A stretch of 64,000 bases of DNA from positions 1,599,595 to 1,663,594 of the forward strand of contig NOKP01000008.1 of the NCBI GenBank assembly GCA_002682825.1, written 5' to 3'. This document shows, piece after piece, positions 1 to 10,630 of this stretch. The notes under the pieces are model-generated. The model saw nothing but the letters and a program-made list of their open reading frames with translations, was not told where the DNA came from and made no database searches. Within the stretch, counting starts at the first letter, position 1; each line of letters opens with the position of its first letter. This stretch comes from Neonectria sp. B-13 (Eukaryota; Ascomycota; Sordariomycetes; Hypocreales; Nectriaceae). A program made the translations under genes and the position numbers.

Positions 1-1342
1 GATACCCAGCGACTTCATTTGGATGCGTGGACTTTCTCGCGTTTGCATAGGATTGATGGGAGGATAGGGAGACGGAAGAGAGTTGATGAGTGGACGATTA
101 AGCGTGTCCCTCTGCAGCTTAGTGGATGGCGAGTCAAGAGCCTCGTTGAAGGAATCTGAGAATGTCTTCGGTTCCTCCCTCCTCGTTGGCTTCGGCTTTG
201 TCTGCCTCGGCGACACGGTCGTACTGTGGGTTCCAAACAACGGGGTAGTGTCGATACGGATCGATCCTTTCGCCAAGGTGTAGACCTACACATGTTAGTA
301 GATCTCTCGCCATGGTCTCCGGCGAACTTACCAAGATCATGATTGCAGCCATAATCAGGTGAGCACTCAGCTGGGCGCCTCTGGACTGTGCCTGGCCGCC
401 GTCCATCTCGAGAACCCGGCCAAAGAAGAACCGAAAGAAGACTATGAGACCTTGGAACGAGTACCACTGCGTGAAGCCCAGGAGGTGTCTAGTGAAGCCG
501 CGGCTCACTTGTACAAACTGGGGGTTCCACCAAACCGACAGAACGCTTGTCGTGAAGGCCCCGTTGATCAGGGTCTCGGCCGGTGGGAGGAATGCGACGA
601 CCCAGGCGAGGCCGGACACAGCCAACACCGGCCAGCTCTTGTCATCCGGATCGTACATCCCCTCATCTCGGTGCTTCAACACGTCGGAGACGGCACTCAA
701 ATGCCACAGCATCTGGAAGACGAGCCCTCCCCACCACAAGCCTCTTCCAAGAGTGTTCGCCCAGTCTAGTATCGTCGTCCGTCCAGGGTCGCCTCTCTTC
801 CCCCGAGTCTTATCGATCATCCTTCGCAGATGGTCCGTTTTCGCCGTGTACCCCGCCTGGGCGATCCGGGCCTCGACCCGCTCGGTGCACTCATCGCACA
901 CTTGAGGATAGCGCTCCTCGAGGCCCTTGCGGAAGCGGTAGCGATTCCGGTAAAGCTCGTCATAATCGGGGTCCGACTTGTCGGGGAGGTATTGCGCAAT
1001 GGATGACGTGAGTAGGTGCTGGTTCTTGAGACATGTCGAGCAGAAAATGTTGTCTTCGCCTTGGGACGCGGCAGGAGAGGATTGTCGTGGGGCGGCATAG
1101 AGCGTTGCGGGAGCTTCGCGTTCGGTTGCGACAGGAGGATCAGTGATGTCTCCGCTCTGTTATCCATCAGTCAGTAGTTCTTTGTTGGTGCTCTTTCCTC
1201 CTCGGAAACTCACCTCGTCTAGATAGTTTGTTGCATCGCAAAACAGGCAGAGAAAATCATGGACGCTGCCATCGAACTTGGTGTTGGATCGCTTGCCACA
1301 GTAGAAGCAGGTCAGATATTTCGTCCCTCGGAGGCGCGGCAT
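1..1342 (-). CDS. ima1: Inner nuclear membrane protein Ima1 (Samp1/NET5 family), C-terminus cut by window edge
   Basis: Integral inner nuclear membrane protein of the Ima1/Samp1 family, which links heterochromatin and the LINC complex to the nuclear envelope (family knowledge). The gene reads leftward from ATG 1342. Exon 1 (1342-1214, 43 codons) has two CxxC pairs (CFYC, CLFC), the start of the Ima1 N-terminal zinc-binding domain. Intron 1 is 1213-1157 (GTGAGT..CAG). Exon 2 (1156-332) carries further CxxC pairs (CSTC, CDEC), the family motif AKTDHLRRM, and hydrophobic stretches around LWWGGLVFQMLWHL and PVLAVSGLAWVVAFL that look like membrane segments. A 46-bp intron (331-286, GTAAGT..TAG, branch CTAAC) leads to exon 3, which stays open to base 1 in the frame GSIRIDTTPLFG, so the C-terminus lies outside the window. 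It is divergent from dsc3. Exon 3 is less certain because reading through the intron also stays open for a while. Confidence 0.88.
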
Positions 1343-1801
1343 GCTTCCTTCATCATCAGGCGAAGTACGTAAGATTATATCCCGTGGAACACAAAGAAAG
1401 ACGCGTCACCGTCAAGCAACGAACGTGGGATGGAGAGCGGATGAGAGGATGATGATGAAATGTGCGAGATTCTGGGGATTCTGCCAGGCGGTCGCAGCCA
1501 ACTACTACGGGCTGCCTGCGCCGAGTGATCGTGTGCCGGGGCGAGCCGTCCACACGGGCCACTTTGGCGGGGTCTGCAGGTGCTGCCACGCGCCGCTGTC
1601 GTCCCCTGGAGCCCCCTATAATGAGTCCCCTAATCAGTTCAGGTGCCATGTCCCGACGTCACGTCACACGCTGGTTGAGCCTCAACCCCGTCATCAATCC
1701 ATTCGCCATCTGGACAGTCGCATCTTAACAGCGTCGTCTCTCCTCCTACACATCGCCGTGAGAGAGCACGCAGATAACAGCCTCCACACAATGCCCCTGC
1801 C
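1343..1801. other. Intergenic, divergent promoter ima1/dsc3
   Basis: A 459-bp spacer between two divergent start codons, presumably a shared promoter. No RNA gene or repeat was seen in it. Confidence 0.6.
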
Positions 1802-2644
1802 ATGACGTCTCGACCCCCGCCCGAGCGCCCTTCCATCCACCCCCTCCACCTCACCATCCGCTTCTCCACGTCGCAGCCAGATCTCGAACTCGAAGTCCCG
1901 TCGCCGCCGTCCACCACCGTTCTCGCCCTAAAGCACCTCCTCCGTTCTCGCCTCGTCTCCCGCTCCCGCCTCCGCCTCATCCACCAGGGCCGTCTCCTCC
2001 CCGATTCTGCCGCCCTCAGCGCCGTTCTCAAGCCGCCGCCGCCGCCGCCGCCACCGTCCGATGACCCCAAGGGCAAGGGAAAGGCCGTCGATGGCCCGCC
2101 GGTTGCGCGCGTCTACGTGAACTGCTCCATTGGTGATGAGCTGTCGGACGAGGAGCTTGCGGCCGAGGAGGCTGCGTCCCATAAGCCTCCAGAGGATTCG
2201 CAATCTGACAGCTCCAAGCCTGCGACGTCTACGAGGCCTCGCCCTCGGGGCTTCGACCGGCTGCTCCAGTCTGGCTTCACTGCCTCGGAGATCTCGACTC
2301 TACGCACCCAGTTCACGTCCATCCACACTGCGAATTACACTCCAGACTCCATGCCTTCTCCTAACACACTACGTAACCTCGAGGACGCTTGGATTGACAA
2401 CAACGCTGGTGGGATACCTTCAGACGCCAACCCTCTCGAGGATGAGTATTCCGGGATGGCGTCCGTATTAGAGATACTATTCCGCGCCATGATGGTTGGC
2501 TTTTTCTTCCCTCTTGGCAGCTTGACCTGGCTGTTGCGCGAGGAAGGCATCTGGAGTAAGAGGTGGCAGATTTTTGTTGGTTTCGGCGTTGTCTTTAGCT
2601 TGTGCATTGGGTTCATCATGGGAATATCGGGTGATCGGACGTGA
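1802..2644 (+). CDS. dsc3: Dsc E3 ubiquitin ligase complex subunit 3
   Basis: Intronless 280-residue protein matching Dsc3/DscC, a subunit of the membrane Dsc E3 ligase that activates SREBP and performs Golgi/endosome protein quality control in fungi (family knowledge). Residues about 15-110 form a ubiquitin-like domain (HLTIRFSTS..., ALKHLLRSRL, RLIHQGRLLPD) interrupted by a run of eight prolines encoded by a CCG microsatellite. After an acidic, Ser-rich linker comes the conserved C-terminal DUF2407 region (GFDRLLQSGFTASEI, LEDAWIDN) and two hydrophobic segments near residues 228-277 (MMVGFFFPLGSLTWLL, FVGFGVVFSLCIGFIMG) that should anchor it in the membrane. It starts at the first ATG. Convergent with mtr4, 272 bp between stop codons. 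Confidence 0.9.
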   Translation: MTSRPPPERPSIHPLHLTIRFSTSQPDLELEVPSPPSTTVLALKHLLRSRLVSRSRLRLIHQGRLLPDSAALSAVLKPPPPPPPPSDDPKGKGKAVDGPPVARVYVNCSIGDELSDEELAAEEAASHKPPEDSQSDSSKPATSTRPRPRGFDRLLQSGFTASEISTLRTQFTSIHTANYTPDSMPSPNTLRNLEDAWIDNNAGGIPSDANPLEDEYSGMASVLEILFRAMMVGFFFPLGSLTWLLREEGIWSKRWQIFVGFGVVFSLCIGFIMGISGDRT

Positions 2645-2916
2645 TTGCCATGCTTTTGGGATTGTAACATTAACGGATAGAAGGCGTCAAGGCTTCAATA
2701 GGGGAGTTCACTGTCACGGGGATAACAATAGCTTTCATTGATTCCATTGCGGAAAGTCCTGACTACCGGTATCGAGGTCTCTGATATGCAATTCAAATAA
2801 CGTCTTTCCCACGCGCCAGAACTCCCTAGCCTGTGATGGTATATAAAACAACAACCATGCCATGCCACTTCTTTTTAGATTACCGTCACCTCCCATGCAC
2901 TACAGTACACAGCGTC

Positions 2917-5900
2917 TTACAGGTACAAGCTTTGGGCGGCCACAATGTCTCTACGAATCTTCGAAAGACTATCCTCGAACTTCTTAGTCAGATCGTCATT
3001 GCCCATGACCTTGGCGGCCTGGGCCATCTGTCGCAGCAGCTCTTCCAGTCGGCGGAAGAGACGAATCAATGAACCTTCGTAGGTATTCGTCATTTTACTA
3101 TGCAAGTTAGTACGGTCGCTCACAATGCTGAATACTCAAGAAACTTACCAAATCTCGATAAACGGTCGTCCTTGGGCCCACGCATAGACCGTCTCCATCA
3201 GCTGCCACTTGAGCTTTTGCACATATTCCTCCTCGTTGACGTCGAGTTTGCACTCCTGGCTGACCTTGGCAATAATTCTTGCCTTGGCTTGAATCTCGCG
3301 GAACGGCTTCTGTAAATCCTCCTTAAGCGCCGATGTCTCGACCTTTTCGTCGAAAATGAAGATGCTCAGGACGGCAGCGCACGTCTCGGGTGACAACTCG
3401 TTGAAGAAGCGATCAAACAGGAGCTCGGAGAGAAGCAGTTCGTGGCCTTCGGTCGAAGAAATCTCGCAGGCGACACGTGCTTTGAGCTGCACGACCTCAC
3501 CCTCGTTGATAAATCCAAGCCGGCGAAGAACTCGCTTGCGGGACTTCAGCTCGTCCATCTGCGCGATGCTGTGGGCCTTGGCAATGGCCTTCTTCTTCTC
3601 TTTGACTGACTCTGCGAGCAGGACCTTAGAGTGGTACTGATCCCAGAGCGATGGCAGAAGGGGCGACAAATGCAGGGGGTTTGCCAGCAGTCTCGACTCA
3701 AGAACCTCAATCTTGCGAAGCAGCTTCTTGAACGAGTCGTCCGTAATCTCCATATTCTCCAGGGGGTCGAGAACAGGCAGGCCGTCGGGGAAACGACGCT
3801 TGACCTCGGAGAGGGACTTTCTGAGCTGCTCCCGGTCCTGTTCCGACTTAAGGCCCTCCTTGGGCAAAAACAGTCGGATCTGGCTGATAGCCTTGACGCA
3901 GGTTAGCAGGCAGGGGACCACGACGTGAATGACATCGTCCTCGTCCGCTGACGGCTTTACGCCAGGAGGCATCTCCGCAGCAGGCTGTCCGGGGGAGAAC
4001 TCGGCGCTTGACTTGGAGATTGGGAGCATGACGTCGACAATGTACGACTCCTGAGGGATGTGCTCCGGCTCTCCAAGCTTGGGCGCACGACGGGGCTTGT
4101 GTTCGACAATGACACCCCAGCCAAAATCAACGCCACCTCCCACGTTCTCGGCTGACTCCTTGGGGTTGAAGATCTGAACCAGTCGACCAGGCTGCAGGAA
4201 CGAAAGACTGTAGTTGGGGTGCTGAATGACCGCTCGCATATCCTTGGTGTAGGTGTTAAGCTGCTGGCGGATCTGGTAGTAGTCCTTGACGGTCGACTCG
4301 TCAGGAATCGACATAGAATCCCGCTCCTGCTGCAGAGACATCAACTCCTTCTCCAGAGACGGTACACTAGATGCGTTCTGGAACTGGTGGAAACATCTCT
4401 CCAGCATGAACTCGGGCGAGATGGCCTCGATTCTTAGCAGGTTCAGGATCATGTTGTATCCTAGGTAGAACGCAGAGTTGAGACGATCCTGTTGGCCAGT
4501 AACGATCTCCTTGGCGGTTTCGGGATCCAGCTTGTCGTCAATCATCATGATGACAATACCTCGGGCGTCCAGACCACGACGACCTGCTCGACCAGCCATC
4601 TGCACGTACTCAGACGACGTAAGCGGTCGCCTCTTGATGCCGTCCCACTTGGTCACCTGCGTGAAGACAACAGTCTTGGCAGGCATGTTCAGGCCAATGG
4701 AGAAGGTCTCGGTTGCGAAGAGGACCTTGATCAAGGATTCCTGGAACAGAATCTCGATCGTCTCCTTGAGAATGGGCAACAGACCCGAATGATGCACGCC
4801 GACACCCCTCTCCAGCAGGGGGAGAAGGTGGATAATCTGCGGCAAGTCACGGTCCTGCTCCGATAAGCTCTCGATGGCGCTGGTAAAGACTTTCTTCACC
4901 ATGGCCTTTTCCGAGTCGTCATTGAAGCTAAGGCTGGAGATGGTCATGGCCATGTTTTCGCATTCTCGCTTGCTGAAGTTGAAGACGATGACGGGGTTGA
5001 ACTTCTTCTTAACAGTCATGCGAATAATCTTGGAGATGTCTGAGCCACCGTCTGCAGCACCGCCCTTGTTGGTCTTCTTGTTTTTGCCCTTTCCTTTCAT
5101 TCGGGCGTTGGGGTCTGACGGGTCGGCGCCCTTCTTGTCCTCCACCTCCTGCATAACCAGGTTGAAGTTTTGCTCGTTAAAGTTGCTCTTCTCGTCAACG
5201 ACGAGTCTGGCTCCGGTACCCCCTGAGGGGAAGAAATAGTTCTGAAGCGGCGTTGGTCGGAAATCGGTGTAGACAACGTGACAGGGCTGGTGATGAATCT
5301 TGGCAATCCACTCTGCGAACTGGAAGGCGTTGGGGATGGTGGCCGACAGAAAGACGTATCGGACCTTGTCGGGAAGCATGATGATGGTCTCCTCCCAGAC
5401 GACACCTCGCGTCTTGTCGCGCATGTAATGAATCTCGTCGAAGATAACCCACGCAACTTCTCGCATAATCTCAGAACCGCGATACAACATGGACCGCAGA
5501 ATCTCCGTCGTCATGACCAAGCAACTCGCAGTCGGGTTGATAGTGACATCACCAGTCATCAAGCCCACGTCTCCAAAGATGGCCTCGAAGTCTCGGTACT
5601 TTTGGTTGCTAAGGGCCTTAATCGGGCTCGTGTAGATGACTCTCTGGTTGCGCTTGAGACATTGTGCAATAGCGTACTCGGCAACAACAGTCTTTCCGGC
5701 AGAGGTGTGCGCCGACACGAGCACACTCTCGTCGCGCTCAATGGATGCTACCGAAAGGCTCTGGAAGGGATCCAGCTTGAAGCTGTAGGTTCTCGCAGGC
5801 TCCTTGGGCGCCTTGTGCTCGGACAGGGGAACGTATTCGCAATCCAGGTCCGGTGGCAGGGCGACCTGATGCTGAATGTTATGCGACAATACCAGCGAGG

Positions 5901-6246
5901 AGTCCTGTGGCACAAAGGTCGCTGCGCCAGCAATCTCTCTCGACTCGGCAGTCTGGAAGGCGTCGGTCATGACGGGACCAGCACCATCCTCCTTCTTCCT
6001 CCGCTTCTTGTCTTGCTGGCTGGGGGTGTCGGAGCCCTCGTCTTCTGAAGCGTCGTCCTTTGAAATCTCAGCGGCATCCTCCATGTCCACATCCTGCTCC
6101 TGCTTGGCGCCGTTGCTGTGGACCGCCTCGTCGGCCTTTCTCTTCTTGGACTTGTCGCGGATCCGGCTCCTCTGGGGCGCTCGCTCGTCTTCGCTAGAGC
6201 TGGAGGCGTCCGCCTTGCCCTCGAACACATCAAACATGTCATCCAT
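2917..6246 (-). CDS. mtr4: ATP-dependent RNA helicase Mtr4/Dob1
   Basis: DExH-box Ski2-like helicase that feeds RNA to the nuclear exosome, alone and within TRAMP (family knowledge). It is predicted at 1092 residues in two exons: 6246-3149 and 3097-2917, with intron 3148-3098 (GTAAGT..TAG, branch TACTAAC). The start is the ATG giving MDDMFDVFEG; the frame is open upstream but that leader does not look like this family. A charged N-terminal region of about 140 residues precedes the helicase core: Walker A SAHTSAGKT (Lys about 185), DEIH at about 270-273, LSATIPN, and QMAGRAGRRG in the second RecA domain. An arch/KOW region and the C-terminal DSHCT domain follow. The last exon supplies the conserved tail YEGSLIRLFRRLEELLRQM...AQSLYL. 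Length and motif order fit a full, intact Mtr4. Confidence 0.96.
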
Positions 6247-6901
6247 GGCGGCGGTTGTGGTCCCAGTTCCGGGACGGAGGGTCGGTTCGCGAGCAATGGG
6301 TTCGGAAACGGATGTGCGAAACAAAGCGAAGTTCGCAGCGTAGAGAATCAGGCGAAGTCCTGATCTACTGCGCAACAGCTATCTCAAAGCTTCGGTTCAA
6401 CTCAGCTTCGAGTAGTGCGGTGTGTGCAAAAGACACAGAGACGATCTCGATCGCAAACTCCCAATTGCGTGGGACATGGGCATGGGCTCTGGCTTGGCTA
6501 AAAAGTTGGATAGAAGTGGGCTGGGCGGCAGAAAAAATGACCCGGCGACGGAGCTGCGGGCGGTGAAACCAGGTGCCAGGTGCTGTGCTTTAGAGGCTTA
6601 GGTAAGGTACCACAGTGCACTGACCAGAAGGACGCGGTTCCCGCCGACGTCACGTACGACCCAACCAAATCAGCCCGCAATGACATTAGTCACCTGGTCA
6701 GCCACGTGACTCTCCGTGCTGGGCGTTTTCCTTTCAACCTCAGACCACCCATCTTGACCTCGGGTCTGACCACGACGTTGACTCTTCAAGCTCACCTATC
6801 TCACATCCCAATCGCCACTCCACGCGCTCAAGGTACGTCCATCCTCCGCCGCCGCTCCATTGAGCATCCCCTCCATCCTGCAGGCCTAATTGACTATTCA
6901 G
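6247..6901. other. Intergenic, divergent promoter mtr4/cox8 with a 5'UTR intron
   Basis: 655 bp between divergent genes. It contains a CACGTGAC box and a likely 5'UTR intron of cox8 at 6833-6901 (GTACGT..CTATTCAG), whose acceptor AG lies directly against the cox8 ATG. Confidence 0.6.
6703..6710 (+). promoter_or_regulatory. CACGTGAC (bHLH/Cbf1-type) box upstream of cox8
   Basis: An exact CACGTGAC lies about 120 bp before the 5'UTR intron of cox8. E-boxes of this form bind Cbf1-like bHLH factors in fungi. Function here is inferred from motif and position only. Confidence 0.4.
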
Positions 6902-7196
6902 ATGCTCTCCCGCGCCGCCACCCGCACCACCACTTCGCTGGTCGCCCGCCGAGGCTTCCACAGCACCCGCGCCCGCCTGTCCTCGCCCTACCACTACCCC
7001 GAGGGCGCCTACAGCAACATCCCCTTCAACCCTCGCAGCAAGTGGTTCGGTGTTGGCTACTGGACCTTCATGGGCGTTGGCTTCTTCGCCCCCTTCGGCA
7101 TCTCTGGTGCGTGGTTTCCGTCGAGCAGAGACTCTCCCCGACTCGAGGCAAATACTGACCTGCTGTGCAGTCTGGCAGACCTACAAGCCTACCTAA
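6902..7196 (+). CDS. cox8: Cytochrome c oxidase subunit VIII (mammalian VIIc type)
   Basis: Small nuclear-encoded subunit of mitochondrial complex IV. Two coding exons, 6902-7106 and 7171-7196, give 76 residues; the intron is 7107-7170 (GTGCGT..CAG) and splits a codon after the first base. The first 25-30 residues (MLSRAATRTTTSLVARRGF) form an Arg/Ser/Thr-rich presequence without acidic residues, as expected for matrix import. The mature part contains the family signature HYPEGAYSNIPF followed by one hydrophobic helix (VGYWTFMGVGFFAPFGIS) and a short polar tail ending WQTYKPT. Reading without splicing would destroy the tail, which supports the tiny second exon. Convergent with the PPR gene. 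Confidence 0.9.
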
Positions 7197-7514
7197 GCTC
7201 GCGGTTCGCGGCTTGGGCCTGGCGCTTGTCCATTGACAAATCCCGGAGCTGGGGTGTTGGATTGTTGTGTACATACCCGAATAGACATAACTCAGTCACC
7301 TTCAATCCTTACACTCAATCGTACTTATTAACTAAACCATGCCATTGTCCTTCCCAGTGACTGGAGCGAATAGTTTGCAATCGGCAATCTCTAATTGACG
7401 CCCTAATTGCATATGTAATGTTGTCAGGATGCTCAGACATGTTGTCTAGCTCTGGGGTATTATTTCTTCGTCTATCTTGCATAATGTACAATTGGTACAA
7501 ATCTTAATGATACA
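7197..7514. other. Intergenic, convergent 3' ends
   Basis: 318 bp between the stop codons of cox8 and the PPR gene. AT-richer than the flanks, as usual for fungal 3'UTRs. Nothing else was seen. Confidence 0.6.
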
Positions 7515-9323
7515 TCATAACCGCGTCCCGTCTTTTTTATATCTTTGATGTGCTGGGCCGTCCCAATTGCCAAAGGATGACATCATGTCGCTGCCATTGG
7601 TGATGTTATCCAGCAGGGAATTCATGAACACGTCCCGGTCAGGCGGAATGTCCCAGCGCACGGCCATGGCGTCAAACGTGCGGACGACAGCCTCGTTAGA
7701 AGAGCACTTCTTCACTGCTCGCAAGGCCCAGATGACCAGCCACCGGTCGATGCGGAAGCTCTTGGCACCCTCGTCCTTGGCCTGGTACAACGCCATCAAA
7801 ACTCCCTCGAGCCGCTGCGAGCTCCACTCCGAGCTCGAATACCCGCCGTGAGAGTAGAAGCCTTTAAAAAGCGCCAGGAAGATCGTCGGGTGGATCGTAA
7901 TCTTGAGGTACTTCATCTCGTCCAGATACTGCGCAACCTTGGCTAGATCGCCCACACGGATAGCGTAGTGCTCGACAAACAACTTGTACGTGTGTAGACT
8001 TGGCGCCAGTCGCACGTTCTTCTGCAGTGACTTTTGCATATCCGGGTGCACCTTGCCGATTCTCGTAAACATCATCAGGACCTTGGTGATGACCTTGCTC
8101 ATCATGTAGTTCCTCTCAGGCATGGATGCAGTCAGTGCATGCCCCTTCTTCATCCGGTCGTATGTCTCCTCGGCCGCCGACTCTTCCCCGCACCTGAGAA
8201 GTCCCGAAATCACACAGTTGAGTACAACCGTGTCAATCATCTCGCCCGCTTCGACCATATCCTTGTACGCGGCTCGGATCCCTGAGGAATCCAACTTCAA
8301 TCCAAAATAGTGTATCAGGCTGACATGGTGGTACCGGTTGTACTGAATCCCGCGAGCTTCCATCTCTTTGTATATCATATCGGCGAGTGTGAAGTTTCCA
8401 GCCTTGGACGCAACGTCAAACAAGACGTTGAACGTCACCTCGTTGCCCTTGATATTTGCCCCTCGCTCCATCTCCCGCCAAAGACGCAACGCGGACTCCA
8501 CCTCGGCGGATGTACTGCGAGCTGCGTACTTTGTAGCAAACACCAAGGCCAAGTTCCAGTGCGTCCGACGGAGTGTCAACCCGGCATTTTTAACATCGCC
8601 GATCAGGGCAAAGTATCGCAGCATTGATTCGGAGTTTCGTTTGGGCGGCATGCCCATCACTTTGAGTAACCTGTCTCGCCATTGCCAAGTGAGATAGAGC
8701 ATTTTCGGTTCAGGCAATTGGTTGTAAAGGTTGTATATGGGTTCCAGGCTCGCTCGGCTCGGATGCCGCAGCCGGTACGAAATGGCTGAACACAGCTTGC
8801 CAATCAATCTTCTTGTCTCATCGTTGATCTTGAACGTCTCTTCCTTGGAGGGGTATTCCACATCCCGCCTCTTATCCGACACTTGAAGTTTGGGCCCGTC
8901 GGACTGGGCATAACCCCGACGGTAAGGGTCCCGGTAGAATTCGAGATGGTCCTCCACAGAGCCGGCGTCTTCCTGTCGGACAAAGGACATGAGGTGCTGC
9001 GGGCTTTGCATGGGCGGGGGGATCGGGGCCTGAAACGGAGGCCTGGACGCCGCGGCGGCGGTGCTGTACGTGCTCGAGACATGTCGGGGTCGTTGAAGAG
9101 GAAGGGCCCGGCGGGCATCGGTCGTCGGGGTAAAGGTCGAGAGCAGCCATTGTGAACTTCTCGTGCAGAAGGAATTGGTGGCCGGTCTGCTCCTCTGCGG
9201 CTTCTTGATGACATCTCTGACGGTGCAGAGGCTCCTCCTTGCAGTCGTGGCGCCAAAACTTGCCGACGGTCGATTCGCGAGCACCGCACACACGGAGCCG
9301 TCCACTCGACTGGAGATTTTCAT
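7515..9323 (-). CDS. Mitochondrial pentatricopeptide-repeat (PPR) protein
   Basis: Single-exon protein of 602 residues from ATG 9323. The first roughly 90 residues are rich in Arg, Ser, Thr and Ala and nearly free of acidic residues, compatible with a mitochondrial presequence. From about residue 280 onward there are helical pairs of PPR type, for example NEVTFNVLFDVASKAGNF then LADMIYKEMEARGI, and DTVVLNCVISGLLRCGEE then SAAEETYDRMKKG, with more degenerate repeats toward the C-terminus. PPR proteins bind organellar RNA and control its stability, processing or translation. Which mitochondrial transcript this one serves cannot be told from the sequence. It neighbours cox8 and the mS23 gene, both also mitochondrial. 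Confidence 0.82.
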   Translation of the reverse strand: MKISSRVDGSVCAVLANRPSASFGATTARRSLCTVRDVIKKPQRSRPATNSFCTRSSQWLLSTFTPTTDARRALPLQRPRHVSSTYSTAAAASRPPFQAPIPPPMQSPQHLMSFVRQEDAGSVEDHLEFYRDPYRRGYAQSDGPKLQVSDKRRDVEYPSKEETFKINDETRRLIGKLCSAISYRLRHPSRASLEPIYNLYNQLPEPKMLYLTWQWRDRLLKVMGMPPKRNSESMLRYFALIGDVKNAGLTLRRTHWNLALVFATKYAARSTSAEVESALRLWREMERGANIKGNEVTFNVLFDVASKAGNFTLADMIYKEMEARGIQYNRYHHVSLIHYFGLKLDSSGIRAAYKDMVEAGEMIDTVVLNCVISGLLRCGEESAAEETYDRMKKGHALTASMPERNYMMSKVITKVLMMFTRIGKVHPDMQKSLQKNVRLAPSLHTYKLFVEHYAIRVGDLAKVAQYLDEMKYLKITIHPTIFLALFKGFYSHGGYSSSEWSSQRLEGVLMALYQAKDEGAKSFRIDRWLVIWALRAVKKCSSNEAVVRTFDAMAVRWDIPPDRDVFMNSLLDNITNGSDMMSSFGNWDGPAHQRYKKDGTRL

Positions 9324-9734
9324 GAGCTCGTCCTCATGGTGCTACGCCCCGTCGCAACGCTATGCCGAGGCTGTTGCACGTGTGCACCAGAGAGCAGGAT
9401 CAAGGGAGAACAATCGGAGCAGAAAATTCGAAAGCTGGTCTTGAACGAAGTAAGGCTTGACGCTTGACGCTTGACGCAGTGGACCCTTTCACGATGGATT
9501 TTTACCAGTAAATCGGGGGAGCATTCGCGCCAGCGCTCCGGCGTCCCGCACCCGCTTCCCGGCCGGCCTTACGATTCGCCGACCTCCAAAATTTCCACTA
9601 CGACACCACCGCCGAGTTAATCGCGGCGACAATAGCAGAGCCACCGAACCTCACGACGCCAATTGACCCAGCAGTACGTCGGCGACCGACTCTCACAGTC
9701 TCCTCTGACTAACCGGACAGCCAGGACATTGGCC
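9324..9734. other. Intergenic, divergent promoter PPR/mS23
   Basis: 411 bp. It contains a triplicated 7-mer GCTTGAC at 9455-9475. No other signal was recognised. Confidence 0.55.
9455..9475 (+). repeat. Short tandem repeat, GCTTGAC x3
   Basis: Three perfect contiguous copies of the 7-mer GCTTGAC in the shared promoter of the PPR and mS23 genes. It could be a clustered factor site or a slippage product. Confidence 0.8.
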
Positions 9735-10513
9735 ATGGGCGGGCGACAAATCAGACCCGCGAGGGTCTATCAGACCGTCTCCGAGGAGCTCAACCACCGA
9801 ATCCTCGGGAGCTCAACATCGAACCCGCCGCCGTGGTACAACATCATGACCTCAGTACCGCCCGCCGAGACCCTCGTGCGAACCCTCCCCCCGAACCGCT
9901 GGTCATCGAATCCCAAGGCCACCAAGCCCAAGAACCTCTTCCGCCCGCAGCGCATCGGCTACCTCGAGGACAAGCTCCGAAACACCTTCTACAAAGACCA
10001 CCCTTGGGAGCTCGCAAGGCCCCGTGTTATCCTGGAGTTGGATGGAAAGGACTACCAGCAGTGCGATTGGAGTCGAGGTCTACAACAGCAGGGTGTCCCT
10101 CTGACAGGAGAATGGCAAGTCACTTTGACCCCATGAGGATCACGCCAGGCAGCTAACCAAGACGCAGCGTCGTACAACGCCAGATGTGGCTAATGACCAA
10201 CGAGAAGATGGGCAAGCGCAAAGCCTACGACTTGACCCGCCGCGAGTTTTACCGCATCCGACAGGAGGAGCAGATCGAGAAGCGCGTGGCCGTCGAGGAG
10301 GCCCGCCACGTGGGCGCCTACTTTGGCAGGACCCGCATCGACGTTGCCCACCATCTCGAGGACCGCGAGTTCGAGAACTGGAAGGTCTGGGCCGGCAAGG
10401 AGACGGAGAAGCAGGAGGCACAGCGCAACACCGAGGTCGAGAGCTTTGGTGTGGAGGAGGAGGATCCCGAAGTGGAGGCCGAGGCGGCACCAGAGGCTGC
10501 CGCTGTGGCATAG
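9735..10513 (+). CDS. rsm25: Mitochondrial small ribosomal subunit protein mS23 (Rsm25)
   Basis: Component of the mitochondrial 37S subunit. The start is the ATG giving MGGRQIRPARVYQ, which matches the family N-terminus; the frame is open further upstream, but that part is unlike the family. Exon 1 (9735-10114) contains the conserved NPPPWYNIMTSVPPAETLVR and FRPQRIGYLEDKLR segments. Exon 2 (10168-10513) contains VVQRQMWLMTNEKMGK and KAYDLTRREFYRIRQEEQIE, then an acidic Ala/Glu-rich tail. The intron, 10115-10167, has a GC donor (TG|GCAAGT) and a CAG acceptor with a CTAAC branch site. It is the only junction found that keeps both conserved parts in frame. Predicted length is 241 residues. Convergent with alg14, 117 bp apart. 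Confidence 0.88.
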
Positions 10514-10630
10514 ACGAACGCATGAGCTTGCATTTTGGAGGGAAAGGCCCTCATTGTACACACTCTGTAAAAAAGAAAACTGCCCATGTAACAGAACCCA
10601 CGCCATGTTTCCACTTTCTCTTGCGCCATT

